Positions 33,270-42,716 are shown, numbered from the stretch's first letter. The stretch is 64,000 nucleotides of DNA from CAG-791 sp000431495 (GCA_052117605.1 JBQKIT010000001.1), one strand, 5' to 3'. Notes: generated by a model not told the origin, from the sequence alone. A program made the numbers and translations.

Positions 33270-34781
33270 ATGGCAGAAGAAAAAAAAGATGACATCATCC
33301 TGTCGATCCACGGAATGTGTAAGTCCTTCGGCCGCAACAAGGTTCTGGATCACATCAACATGGATGTGAAGCGCGGAACCATCATGGGCCTGATGGGTGA
33401 GAACGGCGCAGGAAAATCGACGATGATGAAGTGCCTCTTCGGTACTTATCAGAAGGATGAAGGAACCATTGTTCTGGACGGGAAGGAAGTAAACTTCACC
33501 GGTCCGAAGGATGCACTGGAAAACGGAATTGCAATGGTTCATCAGGAATTGAATCAGTGCCTGGAGCGAAGCGTAGTTGACAACCTGTTCCTCGGAAGAT
33601 ATCCGGTGAATTCGGCAGGTGTTGTTGATGAGACAAGAATGAAGGTAGAGGCAGCAGATCTCTTCCGCAGACTTGGACTTACCGTCAGCCTTACCGCTCC
33701 GATGAGGACCATGTCGGTTTCCAAGAGACAGATGTGCGAGATTGCCAAGGCAATATCTTATAATTCGAAGATTATTGTTCTGGATGAGCCCACCTCCTCG
33801 CTGACCGTTCCGGAGGTAGAGAAGCTCTTTAGCATGATGAGAAAGCTTCGCGACGAAGGAATTTCTCTGATTTATATTTCTCATAAGATGGATGAGATTT
33901 TCGAGATCTGCGATCAGGTTTCCGTTCTTCGTGACGGAAGTCTTGTCATGACAAAGGATACCAAAGACACTGACCTGAATGAACTGATTGCTGCGATGGT
34001 CGGACGCTCTCTGGACAATCGTTTCCCGCCGGTTGACAACACTCCCGGAAAGACAATTTTCTCGGTTAAGAATCTGTCCACGAAGTACGCACCGCATCTG
34101 CAGGACATCTCCTTTGATGTCAGGGAGGGTGAAATCTTCGGACTGTACGGACTGGTGGGTGCAGGACGAACTGAGCTTCTGGAGACGATTTTCGGTACGC
34201 GGACAAGAGCAGCAGGACGCATTTACTATAACGGCAGACTGATGAACTTCGAGAATCCGAAGCAGGCAATGGAGCATGGCTTTGCCATGATCACAGAGGA
34301 ACGTAAGGCGAACGGCCTGTTCCTGAAGGGTGACCTTACGTTCAACACGACCATCTCGAATCTGAATCACTACAAGAACGGAAATGTTCTGTCAGACACG
34401 AAGATGGTCAAGGCGACCTCCAGGGAAATCCGCGTCATGCACACCAAATGCATGGGACCGGAGGATTCCATTTCGAGTCTGTCCGGCGGAAACCAGCAGA
34501 AGGTAATTTTCGGAAAATGGCTGGAGCGTGATCCGAAGGTATTCCTGATGGATGATCCGACCAGAGGCATTGACGTCGGTGCGAAGTACGAAATTTATGA
34601 GCTGATCATTCAGATGGCAAAGCAAGGCAAGACAATCATCGTGGTTTCCTCCGAGATGCCGGAGATCCTCGGTATTACCAACCGGATCGGTGTTATGTCG
34701 AACGGTCATCTGGCAGGAATCGTCAACACAAAGGAAACAAATCAGGAAGAGCTCCTCAGACTGAGCGCGAAGTACCTGTAA
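33270..34781 (+). CDS. mglA: Galactose-type sugar ABC transporter ATPase (two nucleotide-binding domains)
   Basis: The 503 residues contain two ABC domains. The first has an intact Walker A (GENGAGKST), a signature-like MSVSKRQM and Walker B (IIVLDEPTSSL). The second has the altered Walker A (GLVGAGRTE) usual for MglA/RbsA/XylG, with LSGGNQQK and LMDDPTRGID. It energises import of the sugar delivered by the binding protein. GGGGTAATAAGCA precedes the ATG, so the ribosome site is only moderate. The permease gene follows after 15 bases. The exact sugar is inferred from the binding proteins. Confidence 0.93.
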   Translation: MAEEKKDDIILSIHGMCKSFGRNKVLDHINMDVKRGTIMGLMGENGAGKSTMMKCLFGTYQKDEGTIVLDGKEVNFTGPKDALENGIAMVHQELNQCLERSVVDNLFLGRYPVNSAGVVDETRMKVEAADLFRRLGLTVSLTAPMRTMSVSKRQMCEIAKAISYNSKIIVLDEPTSSLTVPEVEKLFSMMRKLRDEGISLIYISHKMDEIFEICDQVSVLRDGSLVMTKDTKDTDLNELIAAMVGRSLDNRFPPVDNTPGKTIFSVKNLSTKYAPHLQDISFDVREGEIFGLYGLVGAGRTELLETIFGTRTRAAGRIYYNGRLMNFENPKQAMEHGFAMITEERKANGLFLKGDLTFNTTISNLNHYKNGNVLSDTKMVKATSREIRVMHTKCMGPEDSISSLSGGNQQKVIFGKWLERDPKVFLMDDPTRGIDVGAKYEIYELIIQMAKQGKTIIVVSSEMPEILGITNRIGVMSNGHLAGIVNTKETNQEELLRLSAKYL

Positions 34782-34796
34782 TGGAGGAATGAAGTC

Positions 34797-36449
34797 ATGG
34801 CAAATACGAATGCAATCCTTTCCGTGGAAGAGGAAGACAAGCTCCGTCAGCCAATTGATGAGTATGTCGGTAAAATCCAGGCGAAAATCGACGAGCTGCG
34901 CAAGGACGGAACGGATGTGGTTGTTAATCTGAACAATCATATCCAGCTCGTGAAGGAAGATAAGAACTATACCAAAGAAGAGCAGCGCAAGCTGATCGAG
35001 GAAGATAAAAAAAAGCTCGTACCGGCAAAAGCCGTGGAGGAGAAGAACAAGGCACAGATCGACAGCCTGATCGCGGATGCCGAGAAGTATCTCGATGAGC
35101 ATTTCGAGAAGGACTACTATTCCAAGGTTGTGGCAAGCTGCGCCAAAGAGAAGGAAGATGCGCAGGCAGAGTACGACAGAACCCTCGCCGAGCTGAAGGC
35201 AGAGCACGAGAAGAATCTCTCGGGCCTGACCGACAAGAAGGAAATCAAGGACGAGAACTACGTCTATAAGAACCGTCAGTTTGATGCGAAGATGGCTCTG
35301 GAGGGCAAGCTTCAGCAGGCAAAGGATCGCCAGCATGAGGCCTTCACACACAAATACCATCTGATTGATCTGCTCCGCATGTCGAAGTTTACCTTTGCAC
35401 AGAATCAGGCGCAGAAGAGAGAGAACCGGAAGTATACCTTCAACAGAAAGCAGTTCCTTCTGTCGAACGGACTGTACATTGTAATCATCTGCATCTTCGT
35501 GTTCCTCTGCATCATTACACCGATTGTGAAGCACACACAGCTGTTCACAACGGCAAATATCCTGAACATTCTTCAGCAGGCATCGCCCCGTATGTTCCTG
35601 GCACTGGGTGTTGCGGGACTGATCCTTCTGACCGGAACCGATCTTTCCATCGGCCGTATGGTAGGTATGTCGATGGTAACGGCAACGATCGTCATGCACC
35701 AGGGAGCGAATACCGGTGCGGTTTTCGGACATGTATTTGATACGACCGGTATTCCGAACCCGGTCAGAGCAATCCTGGCACTGCTCCTTTGCATCTGCCT
35801 TACGACGCTTTTTGCATCAATTGCGGGCTTCTTCATGGCAAGATTCAAGATGCATCCGTTCATTTCGACCATGTCGAACATGCTGATCATCTTCGGTCTT
35901 GTTACCTATGCAACCAAGGGCGTGTCCTTTGGTGCAATTGACCAGGCCATTCCGCAGATGTTCATCCCGAAGTTCGGGAAGTTCCCGACCATTATTCTGT
36001 GGGCGGTAGCTGCAGTAGCCATCGTATGGTTCATCTGGAATAAGACAACCTTTGGTAAAAATCTCTATGCAGTCGGTGGAAACCCGGAGGCAGCATCGGT
36101 ATCCGGTATCTCGGTCTTCAAGGTGACCATGGGAGCCTTTGTTATGGCGGGTATCCTTTATGGCTGCGGCAGCTGGCTTGAGTGCCTTCGAATGGTCGGC
36201 TCCGGTTCTGCAGCATATGGACAGGGCTGGGATATGGACGCCATTGCGGCCTGCGTAGTCGGCGGTGTTTCCTTTACAGGTGGTATCGGTAAGATTTCAG
36301 GTGTCGTTGTCGGTGTTCTGATCTTTACATCACTGACCTACTCCCTGACCATTCTCGGAATTGATACCAACCTTCAGTTCATTTTCGAAGGTATCATCAT
36401 CCTGGCTGCAGTTACGCTTGACTGCCTGAAGTACGTTCAGAAGAAGTAA
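34797..36449 (+). CDS. Sugar ABC permease (MglC/RbsC family) with long cytoplasmic N-terminal extension
   Basis: The C-terminal 330 residues form a conventional BPD_transp_2 permease: LFLALGVAGL-type helices, TGTDLSIGRM, a GVSFTGGIGKISG loop and ten or so membrane helices beginning near residue 225. Before the first helix are about 215 highly charged residues rich in Lys, Glu, Asp and Gln with heptad-like helical stretches (KEEQRKLIEEDKKKL, KEKEDAQAEYDRTLAELKAEHEK). Typical MglC is about 330-350 residues and lacks this. AATGGAGGAATGAAGTC precedes the ATG. The extension faces the cytoplasm and could contact the ATPase; that is inference. Confidence 0.9.
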   Translation: MANTNAILSVEEEDKLRQPIDEYVGKIQAKIDELRKDGTDVVVNLNNHIQLVKEDKNYTKEEQRKLIEEDKKKLVPAKAVEEKNKAQIDSLIADAEKYLDEHFEKDYYSKVVASCAKEKEDAQAEYDRTLAELKAEHEKNLSGLTDKKEIKDENYVYKNRQFDAKMALEGKLQQAKDRQHEAFTHKYHLIDLLRMSKFTFAQNQAQKRENRKYTFNRKQFLLSNGLYIVIICIFVFLCIITPIVKHTQLFTTANILNILQQASPRMFLALGVAGLILLTGTDLSIGRMVGMSMVTATIVMHQGANTGAVFGHVFDTTGIPNPVRAILALLLCICLTTLFASIAGFFMARFKMHPFISTMSNMLIIFGLVTYATKGVSFGAIDQAIPQMFIPKFGKFPTIILWAVAAVAIVWFIWNKTTFGKNLYAVGGNPEAASVSGISVFKVTMGAFVMAGILYGCGSWLECLRMVGSGSAAYGQGWDMDAIAACVVGGVSFTGGIGKISGVVVGVLIFTSLTYSLTILGIDTNLQFIFEGIIILAAVTLDCLKYVQKK

Positions 36450-36495
36450 TTGACCATCACGAGGGGGAAAAGGGCAATTACGGTAAAATATCCGG

Positions 36496-36532
36496 AAAGA
36501 GAGGGACGAAGCAGTGCTTCGGCCCTCTCTTT
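36496..36532 (+). terminator. Intrinsic terminator after the ABC permease
   Basis: AAAGAGAGGG (36496-36505) pairs with CCCTCTCTTT (36523-36532); an inner CGAAG/CTTCG pair extends the stem. The T-run is short. It separates the transporter transcript from the regulator operon. Confidence 0.75.
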
Positions 36533-36549
36533 GTATGCGGAAATCAGTG

Positions 36550-36555
36550 TATAAT
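36550..36555 (+). promoter_or_regulatory. Consensus -10 box for the two-component operon
   Basis: TATAAT at 36550-36555 directly after the terminator, 92 bases before the response-regulator ATG. No clear -35 at 17 bases; TTGTAT at 36531-36536 is 13 bases away. Confidence 0.45.
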
Positions 36556-36647
36556 CTATAAATATATAGACTGCTGCCGTAGCTGGGGGCTTGCGGCAGG
36601 AAAACGGCGACTGCGGCGTCAAGGCCGCTGCGGGGATAGGGAAAACA

Positions 36648-38252
36648 ATGGAACAGTACAGTGTCCTTCTGGTGGACGATGAAGAAGAAGTAACACAGGT
36701 GATTTTGCAGAAGATCGACTGGGAGTCCCTTGGCTTTCATATTATAGGGAGTGCAACGAACGGCGTGAAGGCATTGGAGATGGCTGAGAAATATCAGCCG
36801 GATGTCGTGATGACGGATATCAAGATGCCCTACATGGATGGACTGGAGCTTTCCGGAAGACTGAAAAAGGAATTTCCGACAATCCGGATTCTTCTCTTCA
36901 CCGGCTTTGATGAGTTTGAATACGCCAAGGAGGCCGTTCACCTGGAGGTGGAGGAGTATATTTTAAAGCCCATCAACTCTGCGGAGCTGACGGAGGTTTT
37001 TGTCCGGCTGAAGGAGACGCTGGATCAGGACCGGGAGGAGAAGAGAAGCGTCGAGAAGCTGCAGAATTATTACCTGGAGTCTCTTCCTCTGCTCCAGGCC
37101 AACTTCTATTCTTCTCTGATAGAAGGCAGGGTTTCCGAGACAGATCTTTCCAAGTATCTGTCCGATTACCGGATTGAGCTGGAGGGACCGGTGTACTGCT
37201 GTGCCGCATTTCATACATCGGCGCATCATGTTCCGGAGAATATGAGCCCGCTTCTTCTTGCCATGAGTGTACAGAGGCAGGTGCAGGAGCATCTGGGGGA
37301 GAAATGGAAGGCCAGGTTTTTCACCTATCTGGGGAATACGGTCATGATTGCGCAGATGAAGACCGAGGCAGAAGTTCCGGAGCTTACGGATGAATGTGAT
37401 CGTTTCTGCAAGTGGGCGCTCCGTATTCTGGATGCGGAGGTTACCGCTGGAATCGGCAGAGCCTTTACGGAGCTTCTGAAGCTAGATCAGTCCTACAGCG
37501 GAGCAAGAGAGGCGGTGTCCTACCGCGTTTTGTACGGAACAGGCAGGGCCATCAATATCGGAGAGATCGCGCCGAAGGAGGCCAGCGGCTTTGAGCCGAA
37601 CGATGACACGAATCTCAGAAAGCTGTACAAGAACATTCATCTGGGGGAGAAAGCTGCGATTGCGCAATCGGTCGAGGAGTACATCAAAGAGCTGTCGGTC
37701 ACGGCAACCTCGGTACAGCAGTACAAGGTTGCCGTGATGGAGCTTGCCGGCAGCATTTACCGCTTTGCCTCCGGTAATTACATTGACCTGGAGAAGCTGT
37801 GCGGCAGTGGGGAGAATCTGTATGAGATGGTTCCGCAGATGGATATCCATATGCTGAAGAAATGGATGACGGAGCTGGCATTTTCCTTTGCAGATATCCT
37901 CTCCAGTGCAAGAAGCAATGCCTCCAAAACCTATGTGTCAGAGGCACGGAATTATGTCCGGGACAATTACGATGATGCGGATCTGTCGCTGGATAAAATC
38001 TGCTCCAGTCTCGGCGTTTCAAGCTCTTATTTTTCCTCGATCTTCAAGAAGGAGACAGGAGAGTCCTTTGTGGGGTATCTCACCAATTACCGGATGGAGC
38101 AGGCGGCGAAGCTGATCCTGGAATCCGACGCCAAGAATTATGTGATTGCGCGCAAGGTGGGATATGAGGACGCAAATTATTTCAGCTACGTGTTTAAAAA
38201 GGCATATGGCATGTCCCCTTCCAAGTACAGAACGGAGCACACAGCGCAGTGA
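36648..38252 (+). CDS. Response regulator, YesN type (receiver plus AraC-type DNA-binding domain)
   Basis: The 534 residues begin with a receiver domain (VLLVDDEEEV, phosphorylated Asp in VVMTDIKMPYMDG, KPINSAEL). A central region of about 270 residues of unknown function follows, then a C-terminal AraC helix-turn-helix pair (DADLSLDKICSSLGVSSSYFSSIFKKETGESF and a second YEDANYFSYVFKKAYGMSPSKYR). It should regulate the upstream transporter genes. The ATG at 36648 follows GGGGATAGGG. The stop overlaps the kinase start (GTGA). Confidence 0.92.
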   Translation: MEQYSVLLVDDEEEVTQVILQKIDWESLGFHIIGSATNGVKALEMAEKYQPDVVMTDIKMPYMDGLELSGRLKKEFPTIRILLFTGFDEFEYAKEAVHLEVEEYILKPINSAELTEVFVRLKETLDQDREEKRSVEKLQNYYLESLPLLQANFYSSLIEGRVSETDLSKYLSDYRIELEGPVYCCAAFHTSAHHVPENMSPLLLAMSVQRQVQEHLGEKWKARFFTYLGNTVMIAQMKTEAEVPELTDECDRFCKWALRILDAEVTAGIGRAFTELLKLDQSYSGAREAVSYRVLYGTGRAINIGEIAPKEASGFEPNDDTNLRKLYKNIHLGEKAAIAQSVEEYIKELSVTATSVQQYKVAVMELAGSIYRFASGNYIDLEKLCGSGENLYEMVPQMDIHMLKKWMTELAFSFADILSSARSNASKTYVSEARNYVRDNYDDADLSLDKICSSLGVSSSYFSSIFKKETGESFVGYLTNYRMEQAAKLILESDAKNYVIARKVGYEDANYFSYVFKKAYGMSPSKYRTEHTAQ

Positions 38253-40129
38253 GAACAGAGACAGAAAAGGATAAGGCCAGACGAATACAGAGCAGAAGGC
38301 TTCGGCATAATCTCCATACTCTGGAGCCGCGAGGCATTCAGATGACGATCATGTCCGCCTTTATGATCGTGACCATTACGCTGCTTCTGGTTACAAGCAT
38401 GCTCCTGTACAGCCGTTTTTCTCTGTCTTCGCATGAAACCATCATTCAGAACACACAGAGCGTCATGAAGCAGACACAGGAGAATCTGGAGGACTATCTC
38501 GTCAGTATGCGCCGGATTTCGGATGCAGTGAACTTCAATGTCATTGCAGAGTATGATGTCTCCAACCCATCTCTGGAAAGAGAGATGAGTCTGATATATG
38601 AGTCCTATAAGGACCGGCTCATCAGCATTGCTCTTTACGATCGAAGCGGGAGTCTCATTGCCTCTGTTCCGGTAGTCTCGCAGAAGACAGAACCGAATGT
38701 GACGAAGCAGGCCTGGTTCATCGCTGCGCTGAGCCGGATCGAGAACATGCATTTCTCCACACCGCACATTCAGAATCTGTTTGACGATGCCACGTACAGC
38801 TATCACCGGGTCATTTCTCTTTCCCGTGCGGTAGACATTACAGACAGTGAGATCCCCAAAACGGGTGTTCTTCTGGTAGATATGAATTACTCCTCGGTTG
38901 CTCAGATCCTGGAGCAGATCAACAGCAACAAGAACGGACAGTATTATTATCTGTGCGATGGAAGCGGCAACATTATTTATCATCCGAGGCAGGTTCTGAT
39001 TGCCGAAGGACTGGCAAGTGAAGACAGCACCATGGCAGCGGCCCGGAAGGACGGCGTGTATGAGGACTGGCAGAACGGGGAGAAGCGGATTTTTATTGTG
39101 CAGACGATCGCTTATACCGGCTGGAAGCTGGTCGGAGTGATTCCTGCGAAGTCCTTCTCGTATGGAATTATCAATGTACAGTTGTTTCTGGTGCTTCTGC
39201 TCCTTCTGACGGCGATGACATCGCTTGCCGTGAGCCGTCTGGTGGCAGGAAGAATCTCCAGACCGATTCTCCGGCTGAATGAATCGGTGAAGGCGTATGA
39301 GGCGGGGGAACGTCCGCAGATTTACATCGGCGGATCGACAGAGATCCGGCATCTCGGGCATTCGATTCAGACCTCCTACGAGAACAATGAAGCTCTGATG
39401 CAGCAGATTGTGAAGGAGCAGAGCGAACGAAGGAGAAGTGAGTTTGAGGCGCTGCAGAGTCAGATCAATCCGCACTTTCTGTACAATACACTGGATTCTA
39501 TCACCTGGATGGTAGAAGGCGGAAAGAACAAAGATGCGGTTATTATGATCTCTGAGCTTGCAAGACTTCTGAGAATCAGTCTTTCCAAGGGCCATACCAT
39601 CATCAGTGTAGAGGACGAGCTTTTGCACAGCCGAAGCTACATGAACATCCAGAAGGTCCGGTATAAGGAGAGATTTGCGGTAGAATTCTGCATCGATCCG
39701 GAGATTCATTCGTATTGCTGCGTGAAGCTGATTCTTCAGCCGATTCTGGAAAATGCCATTTATTATGGTGTCGGGAACATGGATGAGGATGATGGGGGAA
39801 AGATTACGGTGACCGGGAAGAAGGAAGGAACGGATATCGTGATTCTGATCGCGGACAACGGAAACGGCATGACGGAGGAAGAAGCGGCAAACGTACTGAC
39901 CAATAACAACATTGTGCACAAGCATGGCTCCGGGGTGGGACTTGTCAATGTACACAGCAGAATCCAGCTGATCTTCGGGAAAAACTATGGACTTAAGGTG
40001 GAAAGTGAGCCGGACTGCGGCACAACGATAACCATTCGTTTCCCTGCGATACCGTTTACAGAGGAGGATCGCAGCCTGCTGGAGCAGGGAAGAATTCCGC
40101 AGAAAGAAGGTGATCATGGTGACGAATGA
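38249..40129 (+). CDS. Sensor histidine kinase, YesM/LytS type
   Basis: The 626 residues have a first membrane helix (about 33-58), an extracytoplasmic sensor region of about 250 residues with Cache-like motifs (YDRSGSLIASVPVVS, DGSGNIIYHPRQVL), and a second helix near 310-330. A HAMP segment, the His_kinase block EALQSQINPHFLYNTLDSITW with the phosphorylated histidine, and an HATPase_c domain (ILENAIYYGV, DNGNGM, GSGVGLVNV) follow. The GTG start overlaps the regulator stop by 4 bases. The first sugar-binding protein gene overlaps its 3' end. Confidence 0.92.
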   Translation: MRTETEKDKARRIQSRRLRHNLHTLEPRGIQMTIMSAFMIVTITLLLVTSMLLYSRFSLSSHETIIQNTQSVMKQTQENLEDYLVSMRRISDAVNFNVIAEYDVSNPSLEREMSLIYESYKDRLISIALYDRSGSLIASVPVVSQKTEPNVTKQAWFIAALSRIENMHFSTPHIQNLFDDATYSYHRVISLSRAVDITDSEIPKTGVLLVDMNYSSVAQILEQINSNKNGQYYYLCDGSGNIIYHPRQVLIAEGLASEDSTMAAARKDGVYEDWQNGEKRIFIVQTIAYTGWKLVGVIPAKSFSYGIINVQLFLVLLLLLTAMTSLAVSRLVAGRISRPILRLNESVKAYEAGERPQIYIGGSTEIRHLGHSIQTSYENNEALMQQIVKEQSERRRSEFEALQSQINPHFLYNTLDSITWMVEGGKNKDAVIMISELARLLRISLSKGHTIISVEDELLHSRSYMNIQKVRYKERFAVEFCIDPEIHSYCCVKLILQPILENAIYYGVGNMDEDDGGKITVTGKKEGTDIVILIADNGNGMTEEEAANVLTNNNIVHKHGSGVGLVNVHSRIQLIFGKNYGLKVESEPDCGTTITIRFPAIPFTEEDRSLLEQGRIPQKEGDHGDE

Positions 40130-41090
40130 TCGAAGATTCTTCTGGATTTTGGAAGCGGTTCTCGGAGTACTGGTCCTGCTTACAATTGCGGTGATGTTCT
40201 CTGGAAAAGGAGAGAAGGATAAAATTGCGGTGATTGTCCGCAATTCCGATGCAGAGAAATGGGCACAGTTTATTTCGGGAGTGAAAACCGCAGCCTCGGA
40301 TGCCGGTGTTGACATTGTCATAGCAAGTACCGGCGGCTTCTCCACTCTCACGGAGGAAAGTGCTCTGATCCAGCAGGAGATCCGAAGCGGAGCAGATGCC
40401 CTGATTCTGCAGCCGGTCCCGGGGGAGGATGAGAAAGAACTCCTGCAGAAGGCAATCTCCGGAGTACCGGTTATTCTGGTTCACAACGATTTTGAACAGG
40501 AAACGGGAGAAGCCGGATTTCCGGTGATCAAGGCAGACAATTATGCGATGGGAGAGGCGCTCGCCCAAATGCTTCTGGAGGACTATGCAGGAACGCTGGA
40601 GGACAAAACAATCGGAATTGTCAATGATCGCCTGAAGTCGGAAGCAGCGGTAAGCCGCGAAAAGGGACTTCTTGACGCATTGGAAGGAACCGGCTGCAGT
40701 ATCCTCTGGACGCTGTATACGGACAACGAAAGCGCGGACATTGATATGGCAGTGTCTGCCAAGAAAAAAGCAGATCTGGTTCTTGCACTTGGAACCGAGC
40801 AGCTGGAGGGCGCCGGCGCCGCAGAAGAAGAAAGAGAAATACACGGAGCACTGGTTTATGGAATTGCAGCTTCGGAAAAGGCACTCTATTATCTGGATCA
40901 TGATAATGTCCGCGGACTGGTAATCCCGAATAGCTTTGATATGGGATATCAGAGCGTCATGCAGGTGGCACGGAAGCTGAAGCATTCGTTCTTTCAAATG
41001 AGAGACCAGGAGGTATCCTTCCACTGCGTTCGCAAGGGAGATCTCTTTACCGAAGACAAGGAAGGACTGCTGTTCGGAGTCGCTCCCTGA
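40116..41090 (+). CDS. Membrane-anchored sugar-binding protein (RbsB/XylF-like), probable kinase co-sensor
   Basis: The 324 residues open with an uncleaved-looking membrane helix (about 8-30, WILEAVLGVLVLLTIAVMF) and no lipobox. The remainder is a type I periplasmic-binding fold (IAVIVRNSDAEKWAQFISGVKTAA, IQQEIRSGADALILQPV, GVPVILVHNDF, DNYAMGEALAQ). The C-terminal part diverges from transport proteins. The ATG at 40116 lies inside the kinase gene (14-base overlap), so it is translated with the kinase. In clostridia such tethered proteins are known to work with LytS-type kinases as sugar sensors; that role here is inference from position. Confidence 0.78.
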   Translation: MVTNDRRFFWILEAVLGVLVLLTIAVMFSGKGEKDKIAVIVRNSDAEKWAQFISGVKTAASDAGVDIVIASTGGFSTLTEESALIQQEIRSGADALILQPVPGEDEKELLQKAISGVPVILVHNDFEQETGEAGFPVIKADNYAMGEALAQMLLEDYAGTLEDKTIGIVNDRLKSEAAVSREKGLLDALEGTGCSILWTLYTDNESADIDMAVSAKKKADLVLALGTEQLEGAGAAEEEREIHGALVYGIAASEKALYYLDHDNVRGLVIPNSFDMGYQSVMQVARKLKHSFFQMRDQEVSFHCVRKGDLFTEDKEGLLFGVAP

Positions 41091-41162
41091 TGGGAATATC
41101 GATACAGGGGAAAACGGCTGATTCCAGGGTGACAGATCACAGCCGGGAAAGGAATTCGGACG

Positions 41163-42230
41163 ATGAGAAAGCAAGACAGAAATCGAAAGAGCATTGCTGC
41201 CGGGATCTGCAGCACTTTTCTGACGGCTGTTCTGGGAGCGGTCAGCCTTTGCCTTGGCGGCTGCGGAGCACAGCACGAAGATACGATGCAGTACATGAAG
41301 ATTGGCGTTGTGGTTTACAATCAGGACGATACGTATCTCGGAGAGCTGATTTCCGAGTTCAAGGATGACATCCGGGAGCTTCAGACAGAGGACCGGAGCA
41401 TCACCGTTACGGTCCGGTACGGTGCAGGGGTGCAGCGAACAGAAGATGACCGCGTGGAGGAGCTTCTGGATGCCGGCTGCGATGTCCTCTGTGTCAATCT
41501 GGTGGATCGAACGATGCCGTCCAATATCATCAGCATGGCGGAGGCGAAGAAGGTTCCTGTTATTTTCTTCAACAGGGAGCCGGTTCGTGAGGATCTGATG
41601 CAATCAGAGAATCTGTATTACATTGGCTGCGATGCCAGAGAATCCGGGATCATGCAGGGGGAGCTTGCGGCGGATGCGATTGCTTCCGATAGATCCATTG
41701 ACCGCAACCGCGATGGAAAAATACAGTACGTTCTCCTGCAGGGAGAGCCGGGACATCAGGATGCGATTGTCCGGACAGAAAACTCGGTGAATACACTGCT
41801 GGAGAGCGGCGTCGAGCTTGAGAAGCTGAGCTATCAGATTGCAAACTGGAACCGGGCCCAGGCCCAGGCCAAAATGTCGCAGCTGATCAGCCAGTTCGGC
41901 AGCAGAATCGAACTGGTTCTGTGCAACAACGATGATATGGCGCTTGGTGCGATCGATGCATATGATCGGGCCAACATTACGGAAAGTGACCGGCCGGCGG
42001 TGTTCGGGACAGATGGAACCAAGGTGGGACTGCAGGCAATTCTGGACGGAACGATGAGAGGAACGGTCTATAACGATAAGGAGGGGCAGGCACTGATGAT
42101 GGCAAAGCTTGCGGTGGCTCTCTATGATGGATCCGACCTTTCGCTGTTCCCGTTTCAGGACGGGGTGTACATCTATCTTCCCTATCAGAAGTTGACGGCG
42201 GACAACGTGGTGGAATTTCTGGAAAAGTAA
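41163..42230 (+). CDS. Galactose/glucose-binding lipoprotein of conventional order
   Basis: The 355 residues start with a lipoprotein signal (LGGC) and then follow the usual MglB order: KIGVVVYNQDDTYL, DVLCVNLVDRTMPSNII, VPVIFFNREPV, GCDARESGIMQGELA, the calcium-type DRNRDGKIQYV loop, GEPGHQDAIVRTENS, NWNRAQAQ, LCNNDDMALG, FGTDGTKVG and TVYNDKEGQ. The sugar-binding residues expected in the family are all present. Compared with the protein at 31753 the segments are in the original order, so it is a useful reference for the permutation. It follows the anchored binding protein by 72 bases; a sensor or an extra transport role are both possible. GGAAAGGAATTCGGACG precedes the ATG. Confidence 0.88.
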   Translation: MRKQDRNRKSIAAGICSTFLTAVLGAVSLCLGGCGAQHEDTMQYMKIGVVVYNQDDTYLGELISEFKDDIRELQTEDRSITVTVRYGAGVQRTEDDRVEELLDAGCDVLCVNLVDRTMPSNIISMAEAKKVPVIFFNREPVREDLMQSENLYYIGCDARESGIMQGELAADAIASDRSIDRNRDGKIQYVLLQGEPGHQDAIVRTENSVNTLLESGVELEKLSYQIANWNRAQAQAKMSQLISQFGSRIELVLCNNDDMALGAIDAYDRANITESDRPAVFGTDGTKVGLQAILDGTMRGTVYNDKEGQALMMAKLAVALYDGSDLSLFPFQDGVYIYLPYQKLTADNVVEFLEK

Positions 42231-42266
42231 GCGCGATAAGCGGATAGAAAGAGGAGGAAAAGAAAA

Positions 42267-42716
42267 ATGGAACAACAGAAGCTGGCAGCATTGACCTTTG
42301 ATGACGGGCCGACAATCGGCATTACGGATCAGGTTCTGGATATTCTGGAAGAAAATGACGTGAAGGCAAGCTTCTTCCTGATCGGACAGCAGATTACAGA
42401 GGAGACGGAGTATCTTGTAAAGCGTGCGTATGACATGGGATGCTCCATTGAGAATCATTCCCTGACGCATGCTTCGATGCCGACTCTTTCTCCGGAGGAA
42501 ATTAAGGCGGAGATCGATGAAACGACACGGCGGATTGAGAAAATTACCGGAGAGAAGCCGGAATTCTTCCGGCCTCCCTTTATCGATTATGATCAGAAGA
42601 TGTACGATGCGATTGACCTTCCCTTCATCTGTGCTTACGGATGCGAGGACTGGGAGCCGTCGGTGTCTGTCGGAGAACGCATAAAGCGTGTTCTGGAGGC
42701 GGTCACGCTTTGGTAA
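42267..42716 (+). CDS. Polysaccharide deacetylase (NodB) domain, truncated at the C-terminus
   Basis: The 149 residues begin with TFDDGPT (motif 1, metal and base aspartates) and include HSLTHASM (motif 2 histidines), FFRPPFID (motif 3) and a DWEPSVS segment. Enzymes of this family normally continue about 40-50 residues to the LLHD (motif 5) histidine; here the frame stops after RVLEAVTLW, inside the end of the convergent MATE gene (14-base overlap). The truncation may have come from a rearrangement that placed the MATE gene there, and the protein is probably inactive or altered. AGAGGAGGAAAAG precedes the ATG. Confidence 0.8.
   Translation: MEQQKLAALTFDDGPTIGITDQVLDILEENDVKASFFLIGQQITEETEYLVKRAYDMGCSIENHSLTHASMPTLSPEEIKAEIDETTRRIEKITGEKPEFFRPPFIDYDQKMYDAIDLPFICAYGCEDWEPSVSVGERIKRVLEAVTLW

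Noticed and set aside
40116..41090. Interpreting the anchored binding protein as a LacI-type regulator
   Set aside because: It has a membrane helix at the start instead of a helix-turn-helix, so it must act outside the membrane.
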